From: Pusillimonas sp. DMV24BSW_D
GTDB taxonomy: Bacteria > Pseudomonadota > Gammaproteobacteria > Burkholderiales > Burkholderiaceae_B
Reading direction: 5' to 3'
Assembly: GCF_011388195.1 (NCBI RefSeq)
Contig: NZ_CP049990.1
Span: 496,001 to 560,000 of the forward strand
Length of the DNA: 64,000 nt
Positions 45,263-53,905 of the stretch are shown here, piece by piece. Made by a program: the position numbers and the translations under genes. The notes under the pieces were generated by a model. That model did no database searches. It saw only the letters and a list, made by a program, of their open reading frames with translations, and had not been told where the DNA came from. Numbering within the stretch: the first letter of the stretch is position 1; every line of letters begins with the position of its first letter.

Positions 45263-45661
45263 ATGGTCCGAATATTCAAAACCCGCCACTTTTCCCGCTG
45301 GACGCTGAAAGCGGGTATTCACGATAAAGCGCTTACCCAGGCAATAGACGAGATGATATTGGGACTATCAGATGCGAACCTTGGCGGGAGTGTTTTCAAG
45401 AAAAGACTACCCGCCCCTGGAAGAGGAAAACGCGGTGGTTTTCGCACTCTTATCGCAACACGAACTGAACAATATTATTTTTTTGTATTTGGTTTTGAAA
45501 AGAACAAACGAAGCAACGTCACTACGACAGAGCTTCAAGCGCTTCAAGCATTAGCTATTGAACTATTGTCTTTAACCGAACACCAAATTATTGACGCCGT
45601 CGAAGACGGCGCTATCCAGGAGATCATGTATGACGCGGAAAACAAAAAGCGCCATTCTTGA
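45263..45661 (+). CDS. RelE/HigB-like toxin
   Basis: This 132-residue protein of the RelE-type toxin family (PF06296-like) starts MVRIFKTRHFSRWTLKAGI. It contains LPAPGRGKRGGFRTLIATR and FVFGFEKNKRSN, typical for toxins encoded before an Xre-type antitoxin. It probably cleaves mRNA. It precedes and overlaps its partner by 32 bases, the toxin-first order of HigBA. Confidence 0.82.
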   Translation: MVRIFKTRHFSRWTLKAGIHDKALTQAIDEMILGLSDANLGGSVFKKRLPAPGRGKRGGFRTLIATRTEQYYFFVFGFEKNKRSNVTTTELQALQALAIELLSLTEHQIIDAVEDGAIQEIMYDAENKKRHS

Positions 45662-45947
45662 TGCCGTTCATGAAACTACGTCTGACCTGCATCGCCTGGG
45701 CTTTATCGACAAACGCAAACTACAGAAGTTTCAAGCTTTGTGTTTAACGCCCGTGCCGGAATACAATAGTGAACAAATACGCGCTCTACGAGAACAACTG
45801 AAACTTTCACAAACCGTACTTGCTTCGGTTCTGAACACCAGCGCTTCAACTGTCCGGAAATGGGAAATTGGCGAAAAACGCCCTAGCGGCCCTTCGCTTA
45901 AGCTGCTGAATCTGCTTGAGCGAAAGGGCTTGGATGCGGTGCTTTAA
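45630..45947 (+). CDS. HigA-like antitoxin (Xre HTH)
   Basis: This 105-residue protein has a C-terminal helix-turn-helix (IRALREQLKLSQTVLASVL then STVRKWEIGEKRPSGP). The ATG at 45630 lies inside the toxin gene. It neutralises the upstream toxin and probably represses the operon. It is convergent with the TIM-barrel gene. Confidence 0.84.
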   Translation: MTRKTKSAILDAVHETTSDLHRLGFIDKRKLQKFQALCLTPVPEYNSEQIRALREQLKLSQTVLASVLNTSASTVRKWEIGEKRPSGPSLKLLNLLERKGLDAVL

Positions 45948-45976
45948 TACGTAAAGCACACCCGCAGCCTATTACT

Positions 45977-47035
45977 CTACTCACCGTAATACGGCCACTG
46001 TACCAACCCCGCCTCATGCAGGGCTTTCACTTCTTTCCATGCCCGGCGAATGAATTTCGCGCACTCCACGTTCTGCTCAAACAGGTTGTATTTAGCACCC
46101 AAACCGTAATCGGGCAGATTGATCATTTCGGTGGTGATATAGCGCAGCGGGCTGCTCTCATGGGTAATGTGATAACGCATGGCCATGCGAATGGCTTCCT
46201 TGGACGGCTCCAGCAAATAGGCATGCCATTGCGAGTGCCACTCACCGGGTGCCGGGCGCGTAATGGGATATTGGATGCCGCGCGCGTAGGAACCGTCTTC
46301 GTTTTTCCACCACAAGTTTTTAGGCTGATTCGGCCCCACCGTGCGTAGCTGCGTCCACTTCACCATATTCAGGTTTAACCACTCTTCCAGAAGCGAACCG
46401 GGTTCGAAGGGGTCCAGCTTCATTTCACCGGACTCCACCGCTTCACGGCACTCGGAAATGTCCAGCTCTTCGGCGTTGCCGATTTTGAAGGCCACGTGGC
46501 TGTAATCGATGTTGTAGTGGAACGGTACGCCGCGCGCCTGAATGGCTTTGGCAATAGGTGTCACGCGGGCGAAGCTTTCCGTCCACATGTTCACATGCAA
46601 TTCAAACACCGGCTCAACACCCAGTTTCATTCCTTCGTCGTATACCTGCAGATAATGATCAATAATTTCCGCATCGGTAATCACATGGCCGTCGGCATGA
46701 TGCGTGAAGGTCATGATGTTGTGCGCTTTGGCACCAATTTCCGCGCACATTTTCAGGTTGTCGGAAAGCAGCGCTTCGTCGCGACCCAGCATGTAAAACC
46801 AGCTGGCGGTATGAACAGGCAACTGATGCTTTTCAATGGCCTGACGGTATTCATTGATATTGCTGCGCAAAGGAATGCGATCAAAATAATCGAATACGCC
46901 CGATTCTTTCACCAGCCGGAACTGTTCGTCGATGCTAACTTCTTCCAGGGAAACGGGGTTACTCAAGGAAGAAGGCTGCGCGCCGCGGCCGTTACAGCCC
47001 AGAAGAAAAGGGAAATCGGGATCAATCGGTTTCAT
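45977..47035 (-). CDS. TIM-barrel sugar-phosphate-isomerase-like protein
   Basis: This 352-residue protein has the pattern of xylose-isomerase-like TIM barrels: PVFELHVNMWTES and HYNIDYSHVAFKIGN contain candidate metal-binding Glu, Asp and His residues. It follows the Rieske oxygenase by 15 bp with a good CGGAGC site. A role as isomerase, hydrolase or lyase acting on the oxygenase product is plausible. I do not recognise the specific family member. Confidence 0.65.
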   Translation of the reverse strand: MKPIDPDFPFLLGCNGRGAQPSSLSNPVSLEEVSIDEQFRLVKESGVFDYFDRIPLRSNINEYRQAIEKHQLPVHTASWFYMLGRDEALLSDNLKMCAEIGAKAHNIMTFTHHADGHVITDAEIIDHYLQVYDEGMKLGVEPVFELHVNMWTESFARVTPIAKAIQARGVPFHYNIDYSHVAFKIGNAEELDISECREAVESGEMKLDPFEPGSLLEEWLNLNMVKWTQLRTVGPNQPKNLWWKNEDGSYARGIQYPITRPAPGEWHSQWHAYLLEPSKEAIRMAMRYHITHESSPLRYITTEMINLPDYGLGAKYNLFEQNVECAKFIRRAWKEVKALHEAGLVQWPYYGE

Positions 47036-47050
47036 TCATTTGCTCCGTGG

Positions 47051-48097
47051 TTAAGCCGCTTTCACGGCCGAGCGCCCGGCCTTTTCTTCTTCAATCATAC
47101 TTTCCACTTTGCGGCGCATGCGTACCACCGAGGCATCCAGATTCAGCATGGTGGTTTTGAAGTCGGGGTAGGCGCGTTCGTTCTTATGAATGGCTTCCAG
47201 AATGACCTTGTCTTCATTGAACGCTTCGCGGAACGATGCCGACATTTCCGCATTGGTTTTGGCATCGGCCTTGAAGTTCTTAATGTGCATCCAATGGTCG
47301 ATAGTGGTGTTTTCGTCGACCGGAGTCATGAAGTGACAGGCGTAAATTTGTACGCAATCGTCGCGGTTGCCTTCGGGCGCACCGGTGCCGGTTTTAGCAG
47401 TACCGAAGTCAATGACCGCAATGCTGGGGGCGGTGTAATGGTAGTAGTGCCAGCGGTCTACATTGGTGGTGAAGCCGCCGAACTTCTGGAAAATTGGAAT
47501 AGCCGGCGCGTCGATCACCCATCGCCAGGTCAGCACGCCGTCTTCCGTACGCTCGGAGTTCACCGGCACATCTTCGCTGGCGGCATTGCCCAGTGTGGTT
47601 AGGTGTACAAAGCTTACGTGCGACGGGTCGCACAGGTTGTCGCACAGGTTCAAGTAGTTGCAATCAATTTGCAGGGCGTCACCTTCCACCACGTCCCATG
47701 CCGGGTCGTGGTATTGCTCAAGGTTGTATACCTTCGAGGTATCGGCCTTTTCAGCATCGCCCATCCAGATCCACACCAAACCCATATGCTCGTGCACGGG
47801 GTAGGTGGTGACCTTGGCGCCGGCGGGAATCTTTTCCTGACCGGGAATGCGCACGCATTTACCGGAGCAGTCGAACTCCATGCCGTGGTAACCACATTGA
47901 ATGGCATCGCCTTTCAAGCGGCCCATGGAAAGCGGCATCATACGGTGCGGGCAGATGTCGAGTTGCGCCACCACGTTGCCGTGGCTATTGCGGTACATCA
48001 CCACATCTTTTTCAACAATACGGCGCTTGGTGAGGCTATTGGTAATGTCGCGTGACCAAGCAATGGGATACCAGGTGTTCAATACGTATTCAGCCAT
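47051..48097 (-). CDS. Rieske non-heme iron oxygenase (VanA/TsaM-like)
   Basis: This 348-residue oxygenase alpha subunit has Rieske ligands Cys49, His51, Cys68 and His71 (CPH...CGYH) and mononuclear iron histidines His160 and His165 in CDPSHVSFVH. The layout fits the O-demethylase/methyl-monooxygenase branch. It needs a reductase that is not in the window. CGGAGATG precedes the ATG. It is the first gene of a two-gene operon divergent from a TetR regulator and may add oxygen to, or demethylate, an N-heterocycle or aromatic ether. Confidence 0.87.
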   Translation of the reverse strand: MAEYVLNTWYPIAWSRDITNSLTKRRIVEKDVVMYRNSHGNVVAQLDICPHRMMPLSMGRLKGDAIQCGYHGMEFDCSGKCVRIPGQEKIPAGAKVTTYPVHEHMGLVWIWMGDAEKADTSKVYNLEQYHDPAWDVVEGDALQIDCNYLNLCDNLCDPSHVSFVHLTTLGNAASEDVPVNSERTEDGVLTWRWVIDAPAIPIFQKFGGFTTNVDRWHYYHYTAPSIAVIDFGTAKTGTGAPEGNRDDCVQIYACHFMTPVDENTTIDHWMHIKNFKADAKTNAEMSASFREAFNEDKVILEAIHKNERAYPDFKTTMLNLDASVVRMRRKVESMIEEEKAGRSAVKAA

Positions 48098-48123
48098 GAT
48101 GCATCTCCGGTGAGTGCTGGTTT

Positions 48124-48149
48124 ATTTATTTAGTGTTCACTACATAAAT
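48124..48149. promoter_or_regulatory. 26-bp TetR operator candidate
   Basis: Arms of 12 bp (ATTTATTTAGTG / CACTACATAAAT, one mismatch) flank TT. The site coincides with the predicted start of transcription for the Rieske operon, directly downstream of its -10 box, and lies in the gap with the divergent tetR gene. Confidence 0.6.
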
Positions 48150-48151
48150 GA

Positions 48152-48181
48152 ATCATATACCGAATAGGCGCAACATGGCAA
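48152..48181 (-). promoter_or_regulatory. Promoter of the Rieske operon
   Basis: Reading on the minus strand, TTGCCA (48181-48176), an 18-nt spacer and TATGAT (48157-48152) make a good sigma-70 match. Transcription would begin inside the 26-bp palindrome, so repression by a bound TetR dimer is expected. Confidence 0.5.
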
Positions 48182-48249
48182 AATATTTTTTCATTCGATT
48201 GATTCACGCTGTAAACTAGGTCCTTCAGGCTTAAACTTTCAACTTATTC

Positions 48250-48966
48250 ATGACACGCAAAGACGACGACGTTATGGCTTCAACCATTAACCTGGCGGCC
48301 AGCGCCGAAGAGGCCGGCATACCACGCAAAAAGGGGCGCACAAGGTCATCTAAAACCACGCGGGAAAATATTCTGAAAGCGGCTAAAAAGATTTTTGCGC
48401 GCGACGGCTATGGTGGGGCGCGGGTGGATAAAATCTCGAAAGCGGCCAAATCGTACGACAGCCTTATTTACTATTACTTCGGCAGCAAGGAAAAACTCTT
48501 CGTTGCAGTGCTGGAAGAGGCCTATAAAGATATTTTCGAGGCGGAAAAAAATCTGGACCTGGATATGAACGACCCGGTTGAGTCGTTACGCACCATTATT
48601 CAGTTTCCGTTTCGTTACTACATTGAAAACCCCGAACTCATCGTGCTGCTGAATGCAGAAAACCTGAACAAGGGAAAGCACATTGCCAAATCGAAAAGCG
48701 CCGACCAGTACGCCGGCCCGGCTATTTCCATTTTGCGCAATGTCATTGAAGAAGGCCAAAAGAAAGGCTTGTTTCGCAACGATGTCGATTGCGAACATTT
48801 GTACATGGCCATGACGGCCCTGGGCTACTTTTATATTTCCAACCGCTACACGTTTTCCGCGTTCCTGGCGGCCGACTTAATGGACCCGAAAGAAGTGGAA
48901 CATTGGGCCAAGTACATTAGTGATTTGCTCATGCAGTCGGTGCTCAAGTCTGGCCTGAAAATATAA
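48250..48966 (+). CDS. TetR-family regulator (paralogue of the right-edge TetR)
   Basis: This 238-residue TetR protein has a basic N-terminal tail, an HTH at about residues 35-80 (RENILKAAKKIFARDGYGGA, then LIYYYFGSKEKLF) and a helical ligand domain. GLFRNDV, ALGYFYISNRYTFSAFL and the NAENLNKGKHI stretch recur almost unchanged in the partial TetR at 63322-64000, so the two are close paralogues. It is divergent from the Rieske operon and is its probable repressor. Confidence 0.88.
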   Translation: MTRKDDDVMASTINLAASAEEAGIPRKKGRTRSSKTTRENILKAAKKIFARDGYGGARVDKISKAAKSYDSLIYYYFGSKEKLFVAVLEEAYKDIFEAEKNLDLDMNDPVESLRTIIQFPFRYYIENPELIVLLNAENLNKGKHIAKSKSADQYAGPAISILRNVIEEGQKKGLFRNDVDCEHLYMAMTALGYFYISNRYTFSAFLAADLMDPKEVEHWAKYISDLLMQSVLKSGLKI

Positions 48967-48976
48967 ATTTGAAAAT

Positions 48977-50356
48977 TTAATTGCGATACCGGGTTACCAA
49001 ATCGTGAAGCCGCACCTTGCATGTAAGTGCAATGTTTTCAAATAAGCTCGCAGGCATGTCAGGAGCATGGTTATGAATATCTTGCTCAACCTTGGCAATT
49101 GCAATTGACGCTTTGTCGTTTAACTCGTCGATCCACTGGTTCATTGTGTCAACGCCACCCGTTAAATGTCGCAACCTCATGTTGAATAAGTCATAGTGAC
49201 GCTTTTTGCCTTGTGCCCATGCCATGGATAACTTCAACCGACGTAAATGGAAATCGGGAAAGTTGGGCGACTGAACCAATGGCAACAACGAGATGACATC
49301 GTAAAGCGGCGTTAAAAAATAAGCGCCCGCACGATCAAGATACACACTGAAGTTCTTCGCATGGCCATCGGTTGCCGCCAGGGCGTAGAACAAGGCCTGA
49401 GCACGAAAGAACGTCGCCAAATCGGCCTGGGCATTGCGACCTTGTTCCAGCAAGCGCGCTATTTGATTAATGCCTGGCCCGCCATCCCTTTCATATTTCA
49501 TATGCGGGGGCAACCCAAATGCCTGACACATATCCTCTTGTGGAAGCCGCAACAAATTATTTTCTTGCCAATCGCGGTCGAAACGCTCAACTACTAGCAC
49601 GTTACGATGGCCCAAGGCTTGTATTGTGGTGTTAGCAACGGGGATACCGAAATGACGCAAGAGACGGCTGCACAACCACTCATTCTCTACCGAATACAAC
49701 GCGCTTAAGGCCGCGTTTCCGCCCACCTGCCCTAATGGAAACTTGATAATGTGTGTGGTGGGCGTAACACCGCGCGGTAACATCCATTGCCCCTTGTGCC
49801 ACAACAATGCCGTTTTTTCCTGCGCGCCGGCCAACGAAATGCGAAAATCGTTGGGGTTATCTTGATGCAATAATGGCCCGCCCGACAACACCGAATCAAA
49901 ATAATCTGCCAAGGCATGTTCTGAAAGGGCAACGCCTTGCACCGGCCCTGGAGAAGCAGCTTCCTCATCGTCTTCAAGCAGTTGCAGCGCACCGATGCAA
50001 TCACGACCCACTTCGCGTAACAGGGCAAAAGAGTCGCTAGGGCTTACCCCAAAACGCTGGCCGATACGACGACGAATATTGATATTGTCGGGCAATAGGT
50101 TGTCGAAATAGGCCCTAACGTGCGGCCCATTTTGTGTCAGCATACCGTTAACCACTGGCATTGAAAGAGACACCGGGCGAAAAGCCGGGTGATGCAGCCA
50201 CGCCAAGTCATACTCGAAGGTGTCAGAGCTTGGCTGCGCGCCGCGCCAGGTTACCCACCATCCTACCCGCACGCCGTTCATCCAAACGGACAGCCGACGA
50301 CGCTGCGAAGGCCTGCCCGGCCTTGCCGTTGAAGAAGCAGACTCGCCGGCTACCAT
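48977..50356 (-). CDS. hipA: HipA-family Ser/Thr kinase toxin
   Basis: This 459-residue HipA kinase has the N-terminal subdomain LSVWMNGVRVGWW, HVRAYFDNLLPDN, an ATP-binding HIIKFPLGQ region, and the catalytic/metal segment TDGHAKNFSVYL with PLYDVISLL. HipA toxins phosphorylate tRNA synthetases and slow translation. About 20 residues precede the usual start. The gene overlaps hipB by seven bases. Confidence 0.9.
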   Translation of the reverse strand: MVAGESASSTARPGRPSQRRRLSVWMNGVRVGWWVTWRGAQPSSDTFEYDLAWLHHPAFRPVSLSMPVVNGMLTQNGPHVRAYFDNLLPDNINIRRRIGQRFGVSPSDSFALLREVGRDCIGALQLLEDDEEAASPGPVQGVALSEHALADYFDSVLSGGPLLHQDNPNDFRISLAGAQEKTALLWHKGQWMLPRGVTPTTHIIKFPLGQVGGNAALSALYSVENEWLCSRLLRHFGIPVANTTIQALGHRNVLVVERFDRDWQENNLLRLPQEDMCQAFGLPPHMKYERDGGPGINQIARLLEQGRNAQADLATFFRAQALFYALAATDGHAKNFSVYLDRAGAYFLTPLYDVISLLPLVQSPNFPDFHLRRLKLSMAWAQGKKRHYDLFNMRLRHLTGGVDTMNQWIDELNDKASIAIAKVEQDIHNHAPDMPASLFENIALTCKVRLHDLVTRYRN

Positions 50357-50658
50357 TGCGGCTTGCTTCGCGTAACTGAAACCCCGGGTTCTTGCAAAGT
50401 GGGTTCCGCGAATACAGCATCCCGCGGCTGAGCCTGCAATTGCATGCCCAATATCGCTAGTATTTGCATAAATTGCTCGACCCGCATAGCGGTTGGATTA
50501 GACAAGAGTTCTGACACGCGTGACTGCTGCAAACCCAGCCGTTTGCCCAGCTCTTTTTGACTGATTTTTTGTTGCTTGCGCAAGCCATTCAACAATACGC
50601 TGATTTCACGTTCAGTACGTAAAGGAACAGGCTGCACAGAAACAGACTGTGTATTCAT
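50350..50658 (-). CDS. hipB: HipB-family antitoxin
   Basis: This 102-residue Xre-type HTH protein (KQQKISQKELGKRLGLQQSR then SELLSNPTAM) is encoded before hipA. It would inhibit HipA and repress the operon. The C-terminal 30 residues are a loose Ala/Gln-rich tail. Confidence 0.87.
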   Translation of the reverse strand: MNTQSVSVQPVPLRTEREISVLLNGLRKQQKISQKELGKRLGLQQSRVSELLSNPTAMRVEQFMQILAILGMQLQAQPRDAVFAEPTLQEPGVSVTRSKPQW

Positions 50659-50708
50659 TGTTCAATCCATTTATATCGCTATAAGCAATTTAAATGAATT
50701 AATTGGTA

Positions 50709-50727
50709 AAAGCAATATTATTGCTTT
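50709..50727. promoter_or_regulatory. HipB operator candidate
   Basis: AAAGCAAT-ATT-ATTGCTTT is a perfect 8-bp inverted repeat 50 bp upstream of hipB. Further ATTGCTAATACCAAT-like half-sites follow in the AT-rich gap. HipB family proteins bind such repeated dyads. Confidence 0.5.
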
Positions 50728-50754
50728 ATTGCTAATACCAATAAAGAATACACC

Positions 50755-51972
50755 TTAAACCGCGCCGGCCTTTTTCAACGACTCAATGGTTTGCGCATCA
50801 ATGCCCAGTTCACCCAGCACCTGTTCGGTATGCTGCCCCAGCGTGGGCGGCGGCGCAGTGTATTCAATCGGTGTGCCGGAGAACTTCATCGGGCTGGCCA
50901 CTAAATTCAGTGACCCATACGTTTCCGACGGCACTTCCACCTGCATATGGCGCGCCTGTACGTGGGGGTCGTCGAATACGCGGTCAATGGTGTTAATGGG
51001 GCCACAGGGAAAACCGTTTTCAATGGCTAACCGGCACCATTGGTCAATCGTTTTCAGCAACATGCGCTCTTGCAGCAAAGGCACGAGTTGATCGCGATTC
51101 GCCACGCGCTGTGCATTAGTGCTGAAGCGTTCATCTTCAGCCAAACCGCCGCAGCCGGCCGTTTCACAAAAGGCTTTGAATTGGGTGTCGTTGCCAATGG
51201 CTAACATAACGTAGCCGTCGGCACATTGAAATGGCTGGTACGGCACGATAGATGGGTGCGCACTGCCCAAACGCCCCGGCACTTTGCCGCTTAACAGGTA
51301 ATTGCTGGCCTGGTTCGCCAACGAAGCCACTTGCACGTCGAGTAACGCCACATCGATGTGCTGCCCCTGGCCGGTTTGTGTACGCGCATAAAGCGCCGCC
51401 AGAATGGCCGATGTGGCATACAGGCCCGTCAGAATATCCACCACGGCTACGCCCACTTTTTGCGGACCGCCACCCGGTACGGTGTCAGGCTCGCCGGTAA
51501 TGCTCATTAATCCACCCATGGCCTGAATCAAGGCATCGTAACCGGGGCGTTCGGCATACGGGCCGGTATGGCCAAAACCGGTAATGGAGCAGTAAATCAG
51601 TTTCGGATTCACCTTGGCCAGGCTGTCGTAATCCAGACCATACTTTTTCAGGCCGCCGAACTTGTAGTTTTCAACCAGAATATCGGCCTTGGCCACCAAC
51701 TCAAGCAACACTTTCTTGCCTTCAGGCTGGGTGAAGTCCAATGTAATGGAACGCTTGCCGCGGTTGGCACAGAAGTAATAGGCAGCGTCGCGGGGTTCGC
51801 CTTCAGCCGTATTCACAAACGGAGGCCCCCAGGCGCGGGTGTCGTCGCCCTTGCCCGGGCGCTCGACTTTAATGACGTCGGCCCCCAGGTCGGCCAGGTT
51901 CTGGGTCGACCACGGGCCGGCCAGAATTCTGGACAAATCAAGAACAACCACCCCGTTTAACGCGCCTGACAT
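50755..51972 (-). CDS. Class III CoA-transferase (CaiB/BaiF family)
   Basis: This 405-residue formyl-CoA-transferase-like enzyme has the catalytic Asp146 in ERPGYDALIQ, N-terminal LDLSRILAGPW and TGQGQHIDVALLD. It moves CoA between carboxylic acids. As the last gene of the hnr-like operon it could activate the dicarboxylic end product (for example glutarate) for beta-oxidation-like breakdown. That substrate is inference from the pathway. It is 15 bp after the amidohydrolase gene. Confidence 0.88.
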   Translation of the reverse strand: MSGALNGVVVLDLSRILAGPWSTQNLADLGADVIKVERPGKGDDTRAWGPPFVNTAEGEPRDAAYYFCANRGKRSITLDFTQPEGKKVLLELVAKADILVENYKFGGLKKYGLDYDSLAKVNPKLIYCSITGFGHTGPYAERPGYDALIQAMGGLMSITGEPDTVPGGGPQKVGVAVVDILTGLYATSAILAALYARTQTGQGQHIDVALLDVQVASLANQASNYLLSGKVPGRLGSAHPSIVPYQPFQCADGYVMLAIGNDTQFKAFCETAGCGGLAEDERFSTNAQRVANRDQLVPLLQERMLLKTIDQWCRLAIENGFPCGPINTIDRVFDDPHVQARHMQVEVPSETYGSLNLVASPMKFSGTPIEYTAPPPTLGQHTEQVLGELGIDAQTIESLKKAGAV

Positions 51973-51987
51973 CTACTTCACCCCTTT

Positions 51988-53178
51988 TTACTTTTCAATC
52001 ACCGGCAATTCCGTGGCCGGCGGTGTATTGCGGCTGCGCTGACAACGCACAATGCCGTCGATAATAACCATGCCAATACCCGGAATATCACCCAACTGGA
52101 CACTTTCCAGAATGTTTTCGGCCGGTGTGTGCTGGGCACGGTCCATAATCACGAAGTCGGCCGCACGCCCCACCTCGATCAAGCCGCAGTCCAGATCGCG
52201 CATGCGGGCCGTATTACCGGTGGCAAAACAGAACGCAATTTCAGCGGGAATGTCGGCCAGACTGGACAACTGTGCAATCATACGCAGAATCCCCAAGGGC
52301 TGCACACCCGAGCCGGCCGGGCCGTCGGTGCCCAGAATGACACGGTGCAAACAGCCTAGTTCATGCGCGTGGCGGGCAGTCAGTATGGCAATGCGCTCAT
52401 TACCGTTATGCACAATTTCAATGCCGCGCGTGGAGCGCTCACACAATTCACACACATGCTTGTAGGGCAAGGCCGTGTGACCGCCGTTAATGTGGCCGAT
52501 AATGTCGGCGTCGGCTTCCAGCACCACGTCTTTGTCAATGAGACCCGAACCTGGAATGGACGGGCCGCCGGTGTGAATGGTGCTTTGAATACCGTATTTG
52601 CGCGCCCACTTCACCATTTCAGCAGCTTCGTCACCCGCCTTCACGCTACCCAGACCAATCTCACCCAGCAGCTTCACACCCGCGTCGGCCAGATCTTTGA
52701 AGTCGGACTCAACCATGCCCTTTTCAATGACCGGCGCGCCGGCCAAGACTTTCACACCACCCGGGCGGGCGTTTTCAAAGGCACGTTGCGAAGTGATTGC
52801 CAACGCTTTCAAGCCCACGATATCTTTTGGGCGACCGGGGTAATGCACTTCCCCGGCTGAAATCATGGTGGTCACCCCACCGTTCAGGGTTGAGTCGATC
52901 CAGCCAATTTGCCCCTGGCGCGGCGTCCAGTCGCCCGCAACAGGGTGAACGTGTGAGTCGATGAGGCCGGGCGCCAGTGCGGTGCCCCGGCAATCGATAA
53001 TGCGATCGGCCCCTTCCACATCGCAATCTTTGTATTTACCCACCGCCGCAATACGGCCGTCGTTCACCACAATGGTGTCGGCTTCAAGAATGGGGTTGTC
53101 GAGGTCACCCGACAAGAGCAAACCAATATTTTTAATGACTACTTTGCCGGATTTGGCTTCGGGAGCTACTGCTGCCAT
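51988..53178 (-). CDS. Enamidase-like amidohydrolase
   Basis: This 396-residue amidohydrolase-superfamily protein has metal ligands His76 and His78 (DSHVH), the bridging Glu173 (LLGEIGLGS) in place of the common carboxylated Lys, His202 (TIHTGG), His229 or His234 (GHINGGH) and Asp285 (LGTDGPAGSG). A bridging glutamate and the late GNTARM...GLIEVGRAADFV segment resemble enamidase of the Eubacterium barkeri nicotinate pathway, which opens tetrahydro-6-oxonicotinate to 2-formylglutarate. A perfect AGGAGGA site precedes the ATG. The hnr-like gene in the same operon supports this reading; another cyclic enamide or lactam is possible. Confidence 0.8.
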   Translation of the reverse strand: MAAVAPEAKSGKVVIKNIGLLLSGDLDNPILEADTIVVNDGRIAAVGKYKDCDVEGADRIIDCRGTALAPGLIDSHVHPVAGDWTPRQGQIGWIDSTLNGGVTTMISAGEVHYPGRPKDIVGLKALAITSQRAFENARPGGVKVLAGAPVIEKGMVESDFKDLADAGVKLLGEIGLGSVKAGDEAAEMVKWARKYGIQSTIHTGGPSIPGSGLIDKDVVLEADADIIGHINGGHTALPYKHVCELCERSTRGIEIVHNGNERIAILTARHAHELGCLHRVILGTDGPAGSGVQPLGILRMIAQLSSLADIPAEIAFCFATGNTARMRDLDCGLIEVGRAADFVIMDRAQHTPAENILESVQLGDIPGIGMVIIDGIVRCQRSRNTPPATELPVIEK

Positions 53179-53233
53179 GTTGTTCCTCCTGTTGTATGCC
53201 GCGCCCTTTGATTAAGTGCGCGGTGTACATTAT

Positions 53234-53818
53234 TTAACGTAAACCGTCTTCGCCCTTGATTTCATCTTTGGTGAGCCCGCCTACGCGCGGCAAGGGACGG
53301 CCGGAATCGGTGACTGCCACGGCCACCACAATTTCATTGGCGCGTGGTGCGTCAGACACGCGTGCTTCTACCGCGTCGAAGTGGGTACGCACATAGGCCG
53401 CATCCTTGTGCCCCAGGGGAACGTCGATTGCAGCTCCCACACCGCCCATTTTCTTGGACGACGGCACCAGCGCCGCACCTTTTTCAATGGCTTTGCGCAA
53501 GGGGGCGCCCAGCTTGGGGTGCAAAATCGCGGCGGCATGCTCCAACTCGCCGGCTTCACCCACAATGGCGGCTTTACCATAACTTTCCGCCTGACTAGGC
53601 TGAATACCCAATGCCTTTACGCACTTTTCGCCCAGCAAACCGCCCAGCTCTTCACCCGCGGCAATCAGATCGTCGAGGCTTTCAACATATTTACCGGCAT
53701 ACGGGTTTTCAATAACCGCTACCGCCACCGCACGACGTGTGGGTGGGTTTATTTGCTTGCCCATTTCGATACGGGTTTCGTCAACGGTGACGACTATCTT
53801 ACGAATCTTTGCTGCCAT
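53234..53818 (-). CDS. DUF1185 'amino acid synthesis' family protein, short paralogue
   Basis: This 194-residue PF06684 protein has KAAIVGEAGELEHAAA, PSSKKMGGVGAAIDVPLGHKDA, and the terminal RVGGLTKDEIKGEDGLR. The structurally known member of the family has a chorismate-mutase-like fold; no reaction has been assigned. Relative to its neighbour it lacks a roughly 20-residue insertion after the first histidine region. AAGGAGAG precedes the ATG. The two paralogues in tandem suggest a hetero-oligomer. Confidence 0.8.
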   Translation of the reverse strand: MAAKIRKIVVTVDETRIEMGKQINPPTRRAVAVAVIENPYAGKYVESLDDLIAAGEELGGLLGEKCVKALGIQPSQAESYGKAAIVGEAGELEHAAAILHPKLGAPLRKAIEKGAALVPSSKKMGGVGAAIDVPLGHKDAAYVRTHFDAVEARVSDAPRANEIVVAVAVTDSGRPLPRVGGLTKDEIKGEDGLR

Positions 53819-53905
53819 TTTTACTCTCCTTACGGGTCTCTTCTGACACTAATTTTTGCTGAATTTCTACTGTTTTTTTAAACACTTAGCCTGAATGCAA
53901 AGCGC

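Noticed and set aside
46496-47602. A 368-codon open frame antisense to the Rieske and TIM-barrel genes
   Set aside because: It spans two real genes on the other strand, including the conserved mononuclear-iron region; the product shows no family motif.
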